From positions 16,740,001 through 16,804,000 of the forward strand of contig CM041465.1 of assembly GCA_023213395.1 (NCBI GenBank): a stretch of DNA of 64,000 bases, written 5' to 3'. Below, piece by piece: positions 34,320 to 47,120 of the stretch. The notes under the pieces were generated by a model. That model saw only the letters and a program-made list of their open reading frames with translations. It searched no databases and was not told the DNA's origin. This DNA comes from Cycas panzhihuaensis (lineage: Eukaryota; Cycadophyta). A program made the position numbers and the translations under genes. Numbering within the stretch: the first letter of the stretch is position 1; every line of letters begins with the position of its first letter.

Positions 34320-35200
34320 CTAAGAAAAAGCTATGAAATGAACATATGGGTCATATAAACTACACCAATTTCTAATTGATGTATAAGTTGAAAATGGTTC
34401 ATGGTCTTCCTATGGTAGCTAGTAAAGGTTACTTGTGTGAACCATATATATTTAGAAAGTAGCATAGAGATCCCTTCCCAAAGAAAAGACATGGATAATA
34501 AAGGAGAAGTTAGGATTGGATCACTCAAACATTTATGAACCAATGGTTGACATCTTATTAGATAGACTGAGATATTTTATGACCTTTATTAATGAAGTTT
34601 TAAGGAAAGTTTAGGTCTTTCAAATAAAGGAAAAATCACAAGCATTTAATTATTTTAGATAGTATAAAGAAATGGTAGAAAATAAAAGTGAATTTAAGAT
34701 TAAGGTCCTATGGACTGATAATAAGAGAGAATATTCCTCAAATGAATTTATATGGTTCTATAAGGATCATGGGATCAAAAGGCAACTTCTTATTACCTAT
34801 ACACTTCAATAACATGGAATTGTTAAGAGTGTGAATAGGACTCTAGTTGAAAAGGTAAAATCCATGATGTGAGGCAAGGATGTAACTAATTACTTAAGAG
34901 AAAAAGCTATAAATACAACTACTTATTTGATTAACAAAAGAACTACTAGGGATTTTAGAAACATGAAACCTAAGGAAGCTTGTTTGGGGAGGAAGCCAAC
35001 TATAAGTATAGCATATACACATATTCCCAAGGAAAAACAACAAAAACTAGATGAAAAAAGCATAAAATGCATCCTTATTAGATATTCTAAGGAGAGAAAA
35101 GCGTATAAGGTTTACAAGGTATTAACTTGAAGAGTTCACATTACTTATGATGTCATATTTCAAGAAATAAAACTTGATATGCTAGTCCAATAAATGTAGA
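34320..35200 (+). pseudogene. C6 copia integrase remnant
   Basis: Second-Asp and Glu regions are visible: LWTDNKREYSSNEFIWFYKDHGIKRQLLITYT and HGIVKSVNRTLVEKVKSMM (Glu in the 'VVER' position lost to Val-Lys change). Then TTYLINKRTTR and KPKEACLGRKPT match the integrase C-terminal part, followed by KCILIRYSKERKAYKVY. The zinc-binding N-terminus (34330-34550) is decayed. Confidence 0.7.
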
Positions 35201-35539
35201 GGACTAGATTAAGGAGCTACCTAAATATATTTCTTTACATGATATTATCCAACTAGAGTTTGAACCTTTTGACATTAGCAAGGTAGTTGACATGGAATCA
35301 TTCCAATTTCTAGATATTAATTTTGAGACAAAGATAGAGTTTAAGAAGCCTAATCCAAAGAAATTATCACATTCATCATCATTTAAGAAACTTTCAAAAT
35401 GATATTTAAAAACCATGGAGGATACTAAGCACATACTACTAGAATCAAAGGGAAAGTAAAACTAAAAAAAAAAAATTATCTAATTATGTAAATATGGAAT
35501 TAAAATAAAGTCTATTGAATTCTAATAAACCATCTACAA

Positions 35540-36260
35540 TTGAATAAGCATTAAGAGAGAAGAAGTGCCATGATGCTATGAAATTTAAAATCTAAGTGGT
35601 AAAGAAAAACCATATATGGGATTTGGTAGAATTACCTATTTGTAAGTAAGAAATTAGATGTAAGTGGATCTATAGAATCAAGTTCAAATCTTATAGATAT
35701 ATAGACAAGAATAAAGTACAACTTATTGCTAAGGGCTTCATGTAACAAGAAGTGATCAATTATGAAGGGACATTCACTTTTGTTGCAAATACAAATACCA
35801 TTCCACTTATTATAGTAGTAATTATATAATTTAATTATATCAGATGGATGTAAAGAGTGCATTTCTATATGGAGGGTAGCCACTTAGATTTGTTGAAAAA
35901 GGTAATGAGCACTTGGTATGCCAACTCAAGAAGGAATTGAATGGTCTAAAATAGGCTCCTAGAGTTTAGTATAAGAAAACTAATAAATACTTTCAAAAGA
36001 GTGGATTTGAGAGATCTCTAACTAACTTAAATTTATACATCAAAGCTAAAAAGGATAAAATCATATTTATGGTGTTATATATTGATGACTTACTAATCAC
36101 AGGTAATGATATTAATATGATATAATGCTGAAACTTTGACCTTATTCACTATTTTGAAAGGACTAATTTTGGATTTTTATATTGCTTCCTTAGAGTGCAA
36201 GTATGACAAAGGCTTGAACATGTCTTCATCTTCCAAGCTAAGTACATTTGGAAAATTATG
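35540..36260 (+). pseudogene. C6 copia reverse transcriptase remnant
   Basis: Visible blocks: MKFKI.VVKKNHIWDLVELP, CKWIYRIKFKSYRYIDKNKVQLIAKGFM, a MDVKSAFLYGG block, LVCQLKKELNGLK, IFMVLYIDDLLITGN (catalytic YIDD). The protein is broken by a frameshift around 35825 and several stops. Confidence 0.75.
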
Positions 36261-37020
36261 AAGAAATTCAAAATGAAAGATTATAAACCTGTGCCTACTA
36301 CCATGGAGATAGGTTTCAAATTAATAAAAAAAGATGGTGGAGTAGATGTAGATACCATATTATATAGACAACTAATAGGAAGTCTAATATGTTTGATCAC
36401 TACCAGGCCTAGCATATCTTATGTAGTTAGAATAGTATTCAGATTCATGGCATCACCAAAATTAGGATTCTAAAAAGTAGCAAAAAGAATTCTTAAATAC
36501 TTGAAAGGGATAATACATTATGGACATAGATTTGAGCATACCAATAATTTCAAGTTGATAGGATCCACAGATTCTAATTAGGCCAAATGTATAGATAACA
36601 GAAATTTAACTTTTGTATATTATTTAAATATGGGTTTAGCTATAGGTACATGGAGTAGCAAAATATAATAAAATATTATTTTATCCTTTACTAAAGTAAA
36701 GCATGAGGCTATAATTATAATAGCTACATAGATCATTTGGTTATATTAAATTCTAGAGGACATGTGGCTACAATAATCAAAACTAACCATCCTATAACGT
36801 GATAATTAGAGTATGATAAATATTTCTAAAAATACTATGTTCTATACTCATACCAAACATATTAAGATGAACCATCACTTTATTTAGGACTTGATTTAGA
36901 AAGATATAATAGAGATGGTATATAGGCTTATAAAAGAAAAATTGATTAATATCTTCACCAAACCTTTGGCATGTGATAGATTTTAGACATAAGGAATGGT
37001 TTAGATGTTAAAAGGAATGA
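36258..37020 (+). pseudogene. C6 copia RNase H remnant
   Basis: An open stretch of 71 codons reads KFKMKDYKPVPTTMEIG, DTILYRQLIGSLICLITTRPSISYVV. Then AKRILKYLKGIIHYG, a STDSN...A region, and decayed SF.KVKHEAI and HTKHIKMNHHF motifs follow. This is the end of copia Pol. Confidence 0.75.
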
Positions 37021-37028
37021 AATAAATA

Positions 37029-37045
37029 TTAAAGGGAGGGGAAGG
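37029..37045 (+). other. C6 polypurine tract
   Basis: TTAAAGGGAGGGGAAGG lies just before TGTTAG at 37046, as expected for a copia 3' LTR. Confidence 0.75.
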
Positions 37046-37420
37046 TGTTAGAGTTAATGTTTATTTTGAGGGATCCATGACCCCTCCCATCTTAATTTTT
37101 TGTATTATAATATTAGGTTTGCAATTAAGTGAAATTAATAAGTCAATAGGGGTTATGACTCATCCCTCATAACTTTCAACTTAGATAGGACTTTTTTTTT
37201 TTGTAATTATTAGGATTAAGTTGATATAGGTGATTTGTAATAATCAAAGGGCGATTTAATATAATAATAAGTGATTATTATTGAATTGAGATTTATTAAA
37301 CTTTTTATAATTAATTTCTAAGGTTTTAATTATAAATCATTTTAATCATTGTCTCCATTACATCCTTACTACTAAAAATATATGGTTGTGCATAATAGAA
37401 CTACCAATAATTTGGTTGAC
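37046..37420 (+). repeat. C6 3' LTR (right end uncertain)
   Basis: It starts TGTTAGAGTTAATG after a clear polypurine tract. No second copy was found, so the 3' boundary is a guess from LTR-like AT-rich sequence. Confidence 0.5.
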
Positions 37421-38300
37421 TAATATTTATGAATTAGAGTAGAGAATGGCATGATACACATGTGATGAAATGGTAGGTCACAAGGCAACAATGACAAATT
37501 TAAACTTAGCCAATTTGTTAGTAGCAAGATTTAAATATCATTTAGTGGTTTTAGAAAGATCTATATTAGAGTCTTGGATAACTCAAGTGATTATAGATGT
37601 ACTTGGATTTCTATGGGAAGCACCATCAATGTGGACTTACTAAGGCTGTAAAGTAGACATGATGGTGATGAAGTAATCTAATAAAGCAAAGAAAAAATCA
37701 TTAGGTATACAAATATCTACTAATAGAAGAGAATTAATGTCAATAAGAATAATGTTTAGTAAAATAAGCGTTAAACTTTTTTATAACTAAAGGGTGAATC
37801 ACAATACAATACAAGCATTAAGTGTAGGGAATATGCTCAGCTTGAGAAGCAAAAGTAAGAGGGGTGAAAATCCCATTGGGTTACGCCCCCCTAAAAGGAT
37901 CAAGTAAAACTATAAAGGGAGCTTATATACCTAGAGGAGTAGGATCCAAACACCTATTTACTACTAAAAAGAATAGAGTGAGATCAATAATACTTAAGGT
38001 AAATTTCTATATATGGTGGAAAAACGTAATCAAGAGGAATTATCCTCTATACTCATAAGAGTAGATAAAGGTCTTAGTATAAAAATAATTTCATAAGTAA
38101 ACAAAACTTTTATTTTGTAAATATAAATTAAAAATAATGATAATGGTATGTGTGTTAGTTAAGTGAAACAAAACTAACTACTAAAAAGCCAAAAAGAAAA
38201 CCAAAATGGTGATAACAACTATTTACATTTGAGACACCCAAATCTCGAGCTAATCCAACTCTAGAAGATAAGGCTAAGTTCAAATACAGCAAATTTTATG
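37421..38300. other. AT-rich sequence without recognised content
   Basis: Short ORFs only (longest 64 codons at 37864-38058). I see no domain or repeat. Confidence 0.4.
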
Positions 38301-39560
38301 AGTTATAAAATTTTATGGTTTTTATAATTTTCTTATTATTTTATAAATATAACATATATTACATCATTCAATGGAAGTGAAAACAAATGATAAATAATGG
38401 TTGAGTTAGAACCCACCATTATCCACAAAGATGTATGAAAACATAGAGATATAATGAGTAGACATGTGAGAAAAATTGTCAAAATATAATGATGAAAAGA
38501 ATGAACAGAAGTATAAAAGTAACTTTTTTCCTCAATATTATTCAAATGAATAGGAGCCTAATCAATATAAGTAGCTTCATCATCATGAAAGTTAATTGAG
38601 TCAACAAAATTAGACAAAGGATAATGAAAGAAAAACTTAACATATTGTGCCAAAACTTTAGAAATTGCATTTGTACCACTTCCAAAAATAGCTTGGTTAA
38701 CAACCTGATTAATAGGTGAATCAATGAAAGAGTCTAAAGCATCATAGAAATAATTTGAATCGAATATAGGTGCATAAGAACATGATCAAATCTCTAGTTT
38801 AGGATCTCAAATATCAAAGAAATAACAAAGGCTTTAAATTAAAAGGATAGATATAAATCCATTTCATTCAAGTGACTAAGGAGAAACATGAGACTAAGAG
38901 TTACATAAAAATTCTAAATCCAAGTCATTAGAAGTGACTAAAGCATTAGTGATTCTAGAATCAAATGGACCAATAAGTGATTGATCATACTCAATACTTA
39001 TGGTAAGAACTTCATACTCTAAATTAGCATTACTTTTAAACTAGACCAAAGGCATCCTAATATAAATACATGTTGAAAATGTATTCCATTGGTAGTGATT
39101 AAAGATCAATGGATAAGATGATCATTGAAATGTTAAGATAAACATTAGTTCAAAATTTAAATAATTAACAACCTTCACTTGGTTTCATGAATGAACAAAA
39201 TCTCTTCAAATAAGGGGGAAGGTATTACAAGCATGGTGTGTATCCAACTTTGACCAAGTAAGGTGTAATAATCAAGTAAAATCTTAATGATTTCATTGTT
39301 AACCTCAATAATTTTTCCCTCAAATATGATTAGAAGTTTAGAGACTTGGCCCATCGATGGACATTTTACAATATCAAATGTTTTAATCATTATGGGACTT
39401 TTATCTAATTTTGTGAGTTAGAGAGCATGTATAAGGGAAATAGGCATGACATTTAAAGATAAGACATCATCAATAATAGTTCTGTGAACTATTATTTCAT
39501 TGATGATAACCTAAACTAATTAATGTTTAGGATTTACTGAATCGACAATAATAAATAGAA
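38300..39560 (-). pseudogene. G4: minus-strand Ty3/gypsy protease region remnant
   Basis: On the minus strand a 71-codon stretch (39390-39175) reads NNEIIKILLDYYTLLGQSWIH and TMLVIPSPLFEEILFIHE. This matches the second half of gypsy retropepsins (..LLGRPWIH..GAIPS.LH..LKF). A more decayed continuation runs to about 38330 (VNQAIFGSGTNAISKVLAQY, FHDDEATYID), as expected for a protease-RT linker. The active-site Asp region is not seen. No LTR for this element was found. Confidence 0.5.
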
Positions 39561-41147
39561 GTAATGAAGGATAAAAGGATATCAACTTTGAATAGGTTTA
39601 GAGAACTAAATACTAAGTGATCAGAGATAGTTATGTCTCATGTAAGGATAACACTCCAACATATCAAAAAGTAACATACATAAAGAAATACATTTCAAAT
39701 ACTCAATGAGAGAATATAAAGTAGAAGCTTACAAACCAAGCATAAGAATATGGCACTTAGGAGCCCTAGAAGTTCAGGGGTTGGAGATGATTAATGGAGA
39801 TTGAATATATTTCATTTATTTAAGAAAGTCATATTTCTTCTTTTTAGAAGTATATAAGGGGGATTATGCTATAAATACATCTATAAAATTGATTTATAAA
39901 GATTCAAGATAATGAATATGTGAAATGAAATTTTTTTATGAGCAGCCTTACTAGATTTTTAATCTTAAATATCTAAACACTTGAAGAAGATTAAGGAATA
40001 GATGAAGGAATAAGCTATTGAGGAGTGAAAGAAAGAATGTATAAGGATGATTGTTATGTATTCAAAGTAGGTGATGAGAATTATAAACCAATTACCTAAG
40101 ATGAATTGGAAAATCTTATATGCCTAATTTGCAATGAATTTAGTAGTTGATAGAGTTAAATGGGCAAAATAAATAGGTTTTAAGTTATAATCAAGGAATA
40201 GATTCTTGCACATTCCTATTTGTTATTTTGGAGTTTGATAAGATGATTTTTGTATTAAATCCAAAGTAGGGCCATTCTTAATAGTATGCTCACTAGGAAT
40301 GTAATAATTTGAGTACCAAATCTAATTATGATAAGTATTCTCTAGATGGTTATCTTCCTATATTGATTATAATAAAGAAGCTCTTTAGACATTTCCACTA
40401 TCTATTTTATGGTGTAATTAAAGGAATACTATTTTTTAAATAAGGAGAAGGATTACATTACCCTCTGATGGTTAGAATAAGGCCTATTTAGATGTTATTG
40501 TATGTCTTATATAAGGGGAGTTTAAGACTTATTATATATCATAAGGTTATGAACTAACTATATTAGTTGAGCCATAGACATAATTAAATTAGGTAAAGAA
40601 GTTGATGGAGGAGACTAGGTTATCTGAATAACCTAGGTTGATATAAAAAAGGTAGGGATGGACCTCCATCCACAACTTTGTATGTATTAGGATTGTTAAG
40701 ATGAATAACCTATAAAGGTTTTAGACTTTGAATAGTAACTACTCTTGATTGAATCAATGCATGCTCATATTATTAAGTAAGATGTTTATATTTTGTATAT
40801 GACCTAGGATTCAATCTTAAGAGCTCAAAGTGGGTGACACTTATTAAACTATTAAGGAAAGCTTGTTTAACAGTAATGTCATTGAGAGGAATAATACAAT
40901 GACTAACAAACTTGAAAATACTCTTTATGGGCTAACTAATAGTTACATGGGGTGTTTGTTTAGATGTTAGCAAAGTGTGAAGACCATCATCTTCAACTTT
41001 AGTTAGAGCAAAATAATTAAGAAAATTCTTAAGAAATTACCTAGTATTTTTGATCAAATCAATGGGAAGTTTTTCAAACCAAAAGGTGCTATTATCCCAT
41101 AACATTATGTAGCAAAAGCCTAATTTGAATCCTATCATTATAAATCT
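39561..41147. other. AT-rich sequence, possibly more of G4
   Basis: If G4 runs on the minus strand, its gag should lie here, but I could not recognise gag motifs. No ORF above 60 codons is present in most of it. Confidence 0.3.
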
Positions 41148-41560
41148 TGTTAGAGAGAGGGTATCATTGCAAATTCACAAGCATAGTCATTAATATTAGA
41201 CATAAAAGTAATCACATATTTACACAGAGATTTGGAAGGTGGAAAACCCTTTTAGGGGAGAAAAGAACCACCTCTTAAATATGATCATTTTATAATAATG
41301 ATAGACATAATACATTGGAGATTGATAAAGATCTCATTCTCTTTCTGATTGTAGCTAGCCTACTCTTCCTACCCCTATACATAACCATGCCAACCTATAA
41401 TGTTTAAAAGATTTTCGAATAAAGATAGGTAGGAGTTTATTGAAATGGATGGTTATACATTTCACTAAACTTTTAGTAATACATAATTTGACTTTTATAA
41501 TAATTACATTTATAAAAGGTTAAAAGATAACATTAGGTTAAATAAATAATATTTTTGACA
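41148..41560 (-). repeat. C7 3' LTR (413 bp)
   Basis: On the minus strand it starts TGTCAAAAATATT after the purine-rich tract AGAAGGAGA and ends in CTCTCTAACA, giving TG...CA ends. It contains GGTTTTCCACCTTCC. No paired copy is present in the window. Confidence 0.65.
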
Positions 41561-41599
41561 TCTCCTTCTAATGTTATCTTTTGTATAATAAATGATGAA

Positions 41600-42245
41600 G
41601 AAGATAAGAAGTAGATGATGAAGACTTCAACACGTCAATCCCCCTTTGATAAAGACTTCATTAATATTTAATAGTCCCCATAACTTAATGAACATAACTT
41701 TAATCAATGGCTTTGTTAAGATATCAACAATTTGCAACTCTATAGGATAATAAGATAGATTAATAATATTATCATTTATAAGATTACAAATGAAATACTA
41801 ATGTAACTCTATGTGTTTAGTTCTATAATGTACTACAAGATTAGTGGCTATAAAAATTACACCTTGATTATTAATATTTATTTAAATAGAGGAGTTAGAA
41901 AATAAATCAAGTTCATTTAATCAGGTTTTAACCCAAAGAGATTCTTTACTAGCTTCTATGAAGGCTCAATATCAAGCTTCAATTGTAGATAATGCTACTA
42001 ATTATATCTTCTTGCTGGACCAAGTAATTAGTGAAGAGTTGAGGAAGAATACATAACTAGATATACATTTTTAATCATTAGAGTCACCTGCCAAATCTAA
42101 ATCTATATATCCTATTAACTTAAGGTTAGTATTACAAAAGTTATAAGTGAGACTATGATAAATTATACCTTGAAGGTAACATAAGATTTGTTTAACTAAT
42201 TTCCAACATGAATCATGAGGTTTTTACATATACCTAGAATACTAT
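41600..42245 (-). pseudogene. C7 copia RNase H remnant
   Basis: On the minus strand: LVKQILCYLQGIIYHSLTYNF, LKLIGYIDLDLAGDSND, VFFLNSSLITWSSKK, VALSTIEA.Y.AFIEASKESLW, then NNQGV and RTKHIELH-like blocks and DILTKPLI. These are copia RNase H motifs with several stop codons. It continues the RT found at 50.2-51.1 kb on the far side of C8. Confidence 0.78.
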
Positions 42246-42587
42246 TGTGATAATTCCCAATGTTCAAAGAGTGTGCAACCATCCTTGGGCCCCCAAACGA
42301 TACCTCAGGCCACCTATAACTATCATGCAACCACCTAGAGCTACCATGCAACCACCAGAGTTGACTAAGGTATACTAATTTAATAATTCATTTATTATTT
42401 TATCTATTTTTTAAATTTTAGTTTAATATTGGGTAGAGGCATTTTCTACCTTACCAAAATCTATATATTGATGGGGAATGCCTCCTTGGTATTTTTTTAA
42501 TACCACCATTTAATATATAGAGATTATTACCTTGTGATGATGGATTAATACCTTGTAATCCTCTTGCTCTGCTCCTCGATGCCTTCA
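42246..42587 (+). repeat. C8 5' LTR (342 bp)
   Basis: Starts TGTGATAATTCCC and ends GATGCCTTCA. It holds CTATATATTGATGGGG (TATA-like) and an internal direct repeat: ACTATCATGCAACCACC / GCTACCATGCAACCACC. Same length as 49812-50153 with scattered substitutions, mostly transitions. Confidence 0.92.
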
Positions 42588-42589
42588 TT

Positions 42590-42601
42590 TGGTATCAGAG
42601 C
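42590..42601 (+). other. C8 primer binding site (initiator tRNA-Met type)
   Basis: TGGTATCAGAGC, two bases after the LTR. This is the exact plant copia consensus. Confidence 0.95.
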
Positions 42602-43149
42602 ACTAACAGCATTAACACATCTCATGATTCATTTGACTACCCTTTATTCCATCAAAGTATCCTCAAGTGATCTCATCTGATTGACTATGTCTTGCACCTT
42701 TATCATAAAGTTAGTTACATATTTGTTTAACATCATCCTAAGATTTTTAAACTTGGTTCGTAGGGTTTATAGCTTGAGAGATTTTTAAACATCTCTCAAG
42801 CTCTCATGATCAAGAAACATATCTCTCCTCTTCACTCTTCCTCTCTTCTTCCACTCCATGCTTAGTAGGGTAGAAACCCTAGTGTTGCAGGTCTGAATCA
42901 AGGATTCTTTAGCAAGATCACTCTCTTTTCAAGCTCAACAAAGCATCTGTAGTTGATTCCCTTTAGTTCAAGGCCCTTCCTTCCTCAAAAGAGGCCAACT
43001 CCATCAAGAAAACAGGGTTTTGGTTTCATTTCTCTTTGGTTATGAGGTAACTCTAAATTTATGTGAATCTTGATGGCTTAAAACATGTTTTTTCTGTTGT
43101 TCTCCTTTTGAATACACCTTATTTCATTTGTTGTATTTCCTAATATATG

Positions 43150-45450
43150 TTCTATCATACACTTTTGCTCCATTTTGTTATGTAAGGAGAGACCTCTTAT
43201 TTCTTCTTATTATTATCATCCTATCCTAGGGTTCCTACTAACTAACAGTTGGATGGGTTTAGGATATTCTTGAGAAGGTAAAGGAGGAGAAAACAACTAG
43301 AGTTCTGACTCCTAATGCCACTTCCTCAAGGGCAACCCCCACTTCTCAAGATCCCTTCAAACCATACTCGTTCCATAAGTTAGTGCACCCCATAGGGTAT
43401 GACCCCTTCCATAATTGCAATGTTCATAACACTTACAACGTTCACATCATTATCAGTTTGTGCATATCTTGCTCACTAGAAATTCATAGTTTCAATACTT
43501 TCTTTTACAACATTTGTAGCTTTTATGAAATTTACATCTTTCATAGCATTTACATCTTTAGCAATATTTATAACTTATGAAAACCCTTGCACTTATTTTG
43601 TCCAAATGATTTCCATACACCTAATCCACCTTACCTAGATACCTAGAAGATGGTTCATCCATATGAACTATCCATCCCAAGGCTACCATCTCCTCTTCCT
43701 CTACACCCCCTTTTTCCCTTTTTGTGGTCTTATAAGGGTATCGATGTGTGTAAGGGAAATGGCATACCAATCTTCACTATTTTCTATTTATTTCAAGAAA
43801 TAAATTTCTATTATCATCTAGGTGGGATACACATACATGGTCATATGCATATGCATATATGTATATATTGTTTACTAGTAAGGGTTTGCAGGTATTTACT
43901 ATAGTGTAAAGTCAGTTAATCTCTTATGCAAATAAGCAACATCACACCAAAAGGTATCATTCTCTTTCTTTAACTTATTTCTTTGAGTTCCACCATTTCA
44001 TTTCATTTCCACCCTTTTCTTCTTTTTCCTTCAAGCATTTTAGGGATAGTAAGTAAGCCTCGTTTGAAGGATGAGGGGAAGGTAAGGGAGCCTTCCCTTT
44101 ATCTTCAATGACTTTCATAACAATGGAAGCAAGAGTTACTTGTAGAAACGTAGAGCAAGGAGAGATGATAAAGGATCACACAACCATGACACCAACCACC
44201 GCATTTAGGTGCACATCTTCCTACACACTCTTCTCTTCTCCTTCTACATTTCCCTCCTTATCCCATTTGTTTAGTTTACAAAGGAAAAGAAAAGAAAGGA
44301 AAAGTCTGAAGTTGCTTTATTTCTTTGAAACTTTTTTCCTTTATTGTATTGTTCTAAAAGGTGGGGGGAAGGTGAAATTGTATGATCATAATGCATGCAT
44401 ATAGGGAACATTATTTCTTTATGTTTCCCCTAATGAACCCTATCCTCTACCTACCAAAGGAGAGGTAACCTATACAAGGCACTCCCTTGCATCCCATCCT
44501 TTCCTTTTTCATCTTTGTCATTCTTAGTTCGCATTGCATTTATTTGAAAGAATAAAAGAAGGTGGGGAACATAGATAGGAAAGGTTATATATTTACTTTG
44601 CATGTTTGTTGTCTTATTAGTTATCACTTGGTTGTTTCCTTGGACAACATTCACATTGTGTCATAGAGGAATGTTGTTTCATTAGCTATAAGATATTCCT
44701 CTTAAAACCATATAAGTCTCCAAACTCAAAAACCTCTTATCTCTTCTTGATAACCCTAGAAGGCTTCATAACCTCATAGCTTTGACACATTTATAGCTCA
44801 CTTATATTTACTCTCTTGACCTATTCCTAGATTATGAGTAGGCCCTCCTAAGCCATCTCTTACTTTATCGCTACCCCTTCTATTTTGCTTACCCCCCTTT
44901 CTCGAGAGGAGAACTAGTATCTCTCTTAACCCTATGAGGATAGGAGATCTCTTTTTTTTAGATTATTTGGCTATCTAAGAGCCCCTTCTTTACCTTAACC
45001 GAATCTAGGAAGGTACTCACACAAAGGGAAAGTCATAAGTGCTATTTGCGGGTCCCCAAACCTACGTTTCAATGCACAGATGCCCTTTGAGGGTAACATA
45101 TCCTCTCTTTTAAGGTTTTTAAGCCCTTGTTGTAGTTATAGTACTAACTTAGAAGCTTTTATCTATAGTGACCCCCCTAAAGGTACGTATCTAGAGACCA
45201 AGGCTAGACCTAGAGAGGATGAGTGCCTTGGTTAGCAAAGCCATTACTACTAGATCTGTCGTTAGCCATAAGATCGATGTAGGTGGACCAATAAATTAGG
45301 AGGGTCTAACCACCTTTTTAGTAGCTTGCATACTGAGGTATATCAAGCCTAGAGCTTACATACTGATGTATTAGGTCCTTGGTTTACCACTTATGGGGAG
45401 GTACCACTAGACAAGATAGTAATTGAAGACTTCCCTTGAAGACACTTAGA
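43150..45450 (+). repeat. Gypsy LTR-like block inside the C8 leader
   Basis: Several stretches resemble the G1/G2 LTR region. GGGAAGGTAAGGGAGCC at about 44080 matches 53064. The block at 45046-45100 (GGGTCCCCAAACCTACG...GATGCCCTTTGAGGGTAAC) matches 53716-53760 and 950-1010. Order and spacing agree with a decayed LTR or LTR fragment of this family. The edges are approximate and no target duplication was found, so its status as a solo LTR is inferred. Confidence 0.5.
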
Positions 45451-45607
45451 CTTAGAGCTTAGAAACCTTTGTAGGGATTATGATACTTGATAAATATTTT
45501 ATAAACTTTAAAACTTTATTTTTAGGTTAATTTTTAAAATATTAATTGAACATTATATCATTAAGGGTATTCTTATCAAAAGACTTATCAAACCTAGTTG
45601 AGAAATA

Positions 45608-46600
45608 ATGGCCTCCAACTTTGGTAATATGATTATCCCTAAATTTGATAGTTCTAACTTTCTAAATTAGAGTAAGAGGATGAGACCTATCCTCATAGCC
45701 ATCAAAATATGGGATATTATAAGAATATGATACATCAAATTAGGTTAAAACCTAATGGATCCTGAGAAGCTACCCTATAAAATAAATGTAAAGAAAGATA
45801 ATGAAGCACTTGCATTGATATTCTATGTAATTGAAGACCATATATTTCTAAGAGTTAGTAAATCAATGACTTATAAAGAGGCTTATGACACTTTGCAATT
45901 AATCTATAAAGGGGTTACCTCATTAAAACTACAAACCCTAAGAAGCAAGTTTGAAAATCTTAGGATGATGGCAAATGAATCTGTAACCAACTTTGTGACA
46001 AAGGTGTAAGACAGTCAATCAAATGAGATCACTTGGGGATACTTTGATAGAACAAAGGATAGTCAAATAAATCTTGAGATGTGTTAGTGTTGTTAAGAGA
46101 TTTAAAATAGTTACTACTAGTATTAGTGTATCAAAAGACTTAAGTATATTGAAGACAGAGTAATTAAGTACCCTCTTGATGGCAGTAGAAGAATAGCAAA
46201 ATACTAATGAATCTATTGAATATAATTTTGCTACTAAAGTAAGAATAAAATCTAATTCTCAATGTGTACCTCTAAGACTAGGGATTAATCTCCAAAGGGG
46301 TGAAATAAGAACCCTAGACAAGATGTACATCAAGAAAGGCAACCTAAATATCAAGCTCCATACCAAAGAAGACTGGGAGCTAATCTAAGGAATACTAGCC
46401 ATGATAGGTACCATAGGCAAGAAATAAATCATGGGACAAGCCAATATTAACCAAATTATCAAGGAGACATGCCACCTCAAAGGAATAATCCCAATTATCC
46501 AAATAACATACAAAGGGATACTTAAGCTCCATTCATGGAAAGGGGGAGACCATCTTATGTTGATAGGTCCTATCCTCGTAGTAGTAGCCTAAATTTTGGC
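45608..46600 (+). pseudogene. C8 copia gag remnant
   Basis: ATG at 45608 opens MASNFGNMIIPKFDSSNFLN with a following KRMRPILIAIKIWDII, then KDNEALALIFYVIEDHIFLRVS, YKEAYDTLQLIYKG, and LRSKFENLRMMANESVTNFVTKV. This is a copia gag (UBN2-like) domain. It is fairly well preserved to about 46010; the C-terminal part is frame-shifted. Confidence 0.85.
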
Positions 46601-47120
46601 AAAAGAGATTCACCTTATTGTACCTTTTACAATTAAGTTAGCCATATAGAAGACAAATATTTCGTTAGACATGATCCACCAAATAAAAGAAGTGCTCATA
46701 TTGTTATGGAATCAAAAGAAAATAATTATCTTTTTCTATCTAGTTTCATTGCCCATGAGAACAAAGATAATAATTAGTATATTTATTCAGGTTGTTCCAC
46801 TCACATGACACATAAGGAGTATCTATTTAGTACTTTGGATAGAACCAAAAGGGGAACAATTATGTTTGGTGACAACACCTCCCATGAGTCCATTGGAAGA
46901 GGCAATATAATATTACAAGCAGAATCAAGAAACCTTGGATATCTTGATGATGTACTTTATGTTCTAGCCCTTAAGAAAAACCTTATATTTATAAGACAAA
47001 TGATGGGCCAAGATTATAAGGTAATATTTGATAATAGATAATGTACTATTAAAGATAAGAGAAGAAACAAGGTAGTTGTATCCAAATGGAAAATAACTAA
47101 GGATAGACTCTTCAAACTAG
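46600..47120 (+). pseudogene. C8 gag zinc knuckle and protease remnant
   Basis: SPYCTFYN.VSHIEDKYF is a decayed CCHC knuckle. The protease follows as IYSGCSTHMTHKEYLFSTL (D-S-G active site with Asp changed to Tyr), then GTIMFGDNTSHESIGRGNI and LGYLDDVLYVLALKKNLIFI, which match copia protease well. Open from 46805 to 47041. Confidence 0.78.

Larger units (their letters stand above)
28490..37420 (+). mobile_element. C6: Ty1/copia element split by C5
   Basis: A plus-strand copia: gag at 28822-29655, then the C5 insertion and duplication (29656 to about 33915), then PR, INT, RT, RNase H, polypurine tract and a 3' LTR starting at 37046. No 5' LTR was recognised; 28490-28821 is an AT-rich leader-like region without a visible LTR. 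The right end of the 3' LTR is uncertain. G3 lies immediately to the left, so it may have removed or separated the C6 5' end. Confidence 0.7.

Noticed and set aside
42590-42601. tRNA-like sequence considered as a tRNA gene
   Set aside because: Only the 12-base primer binding site is present; there is no cloverleaf.
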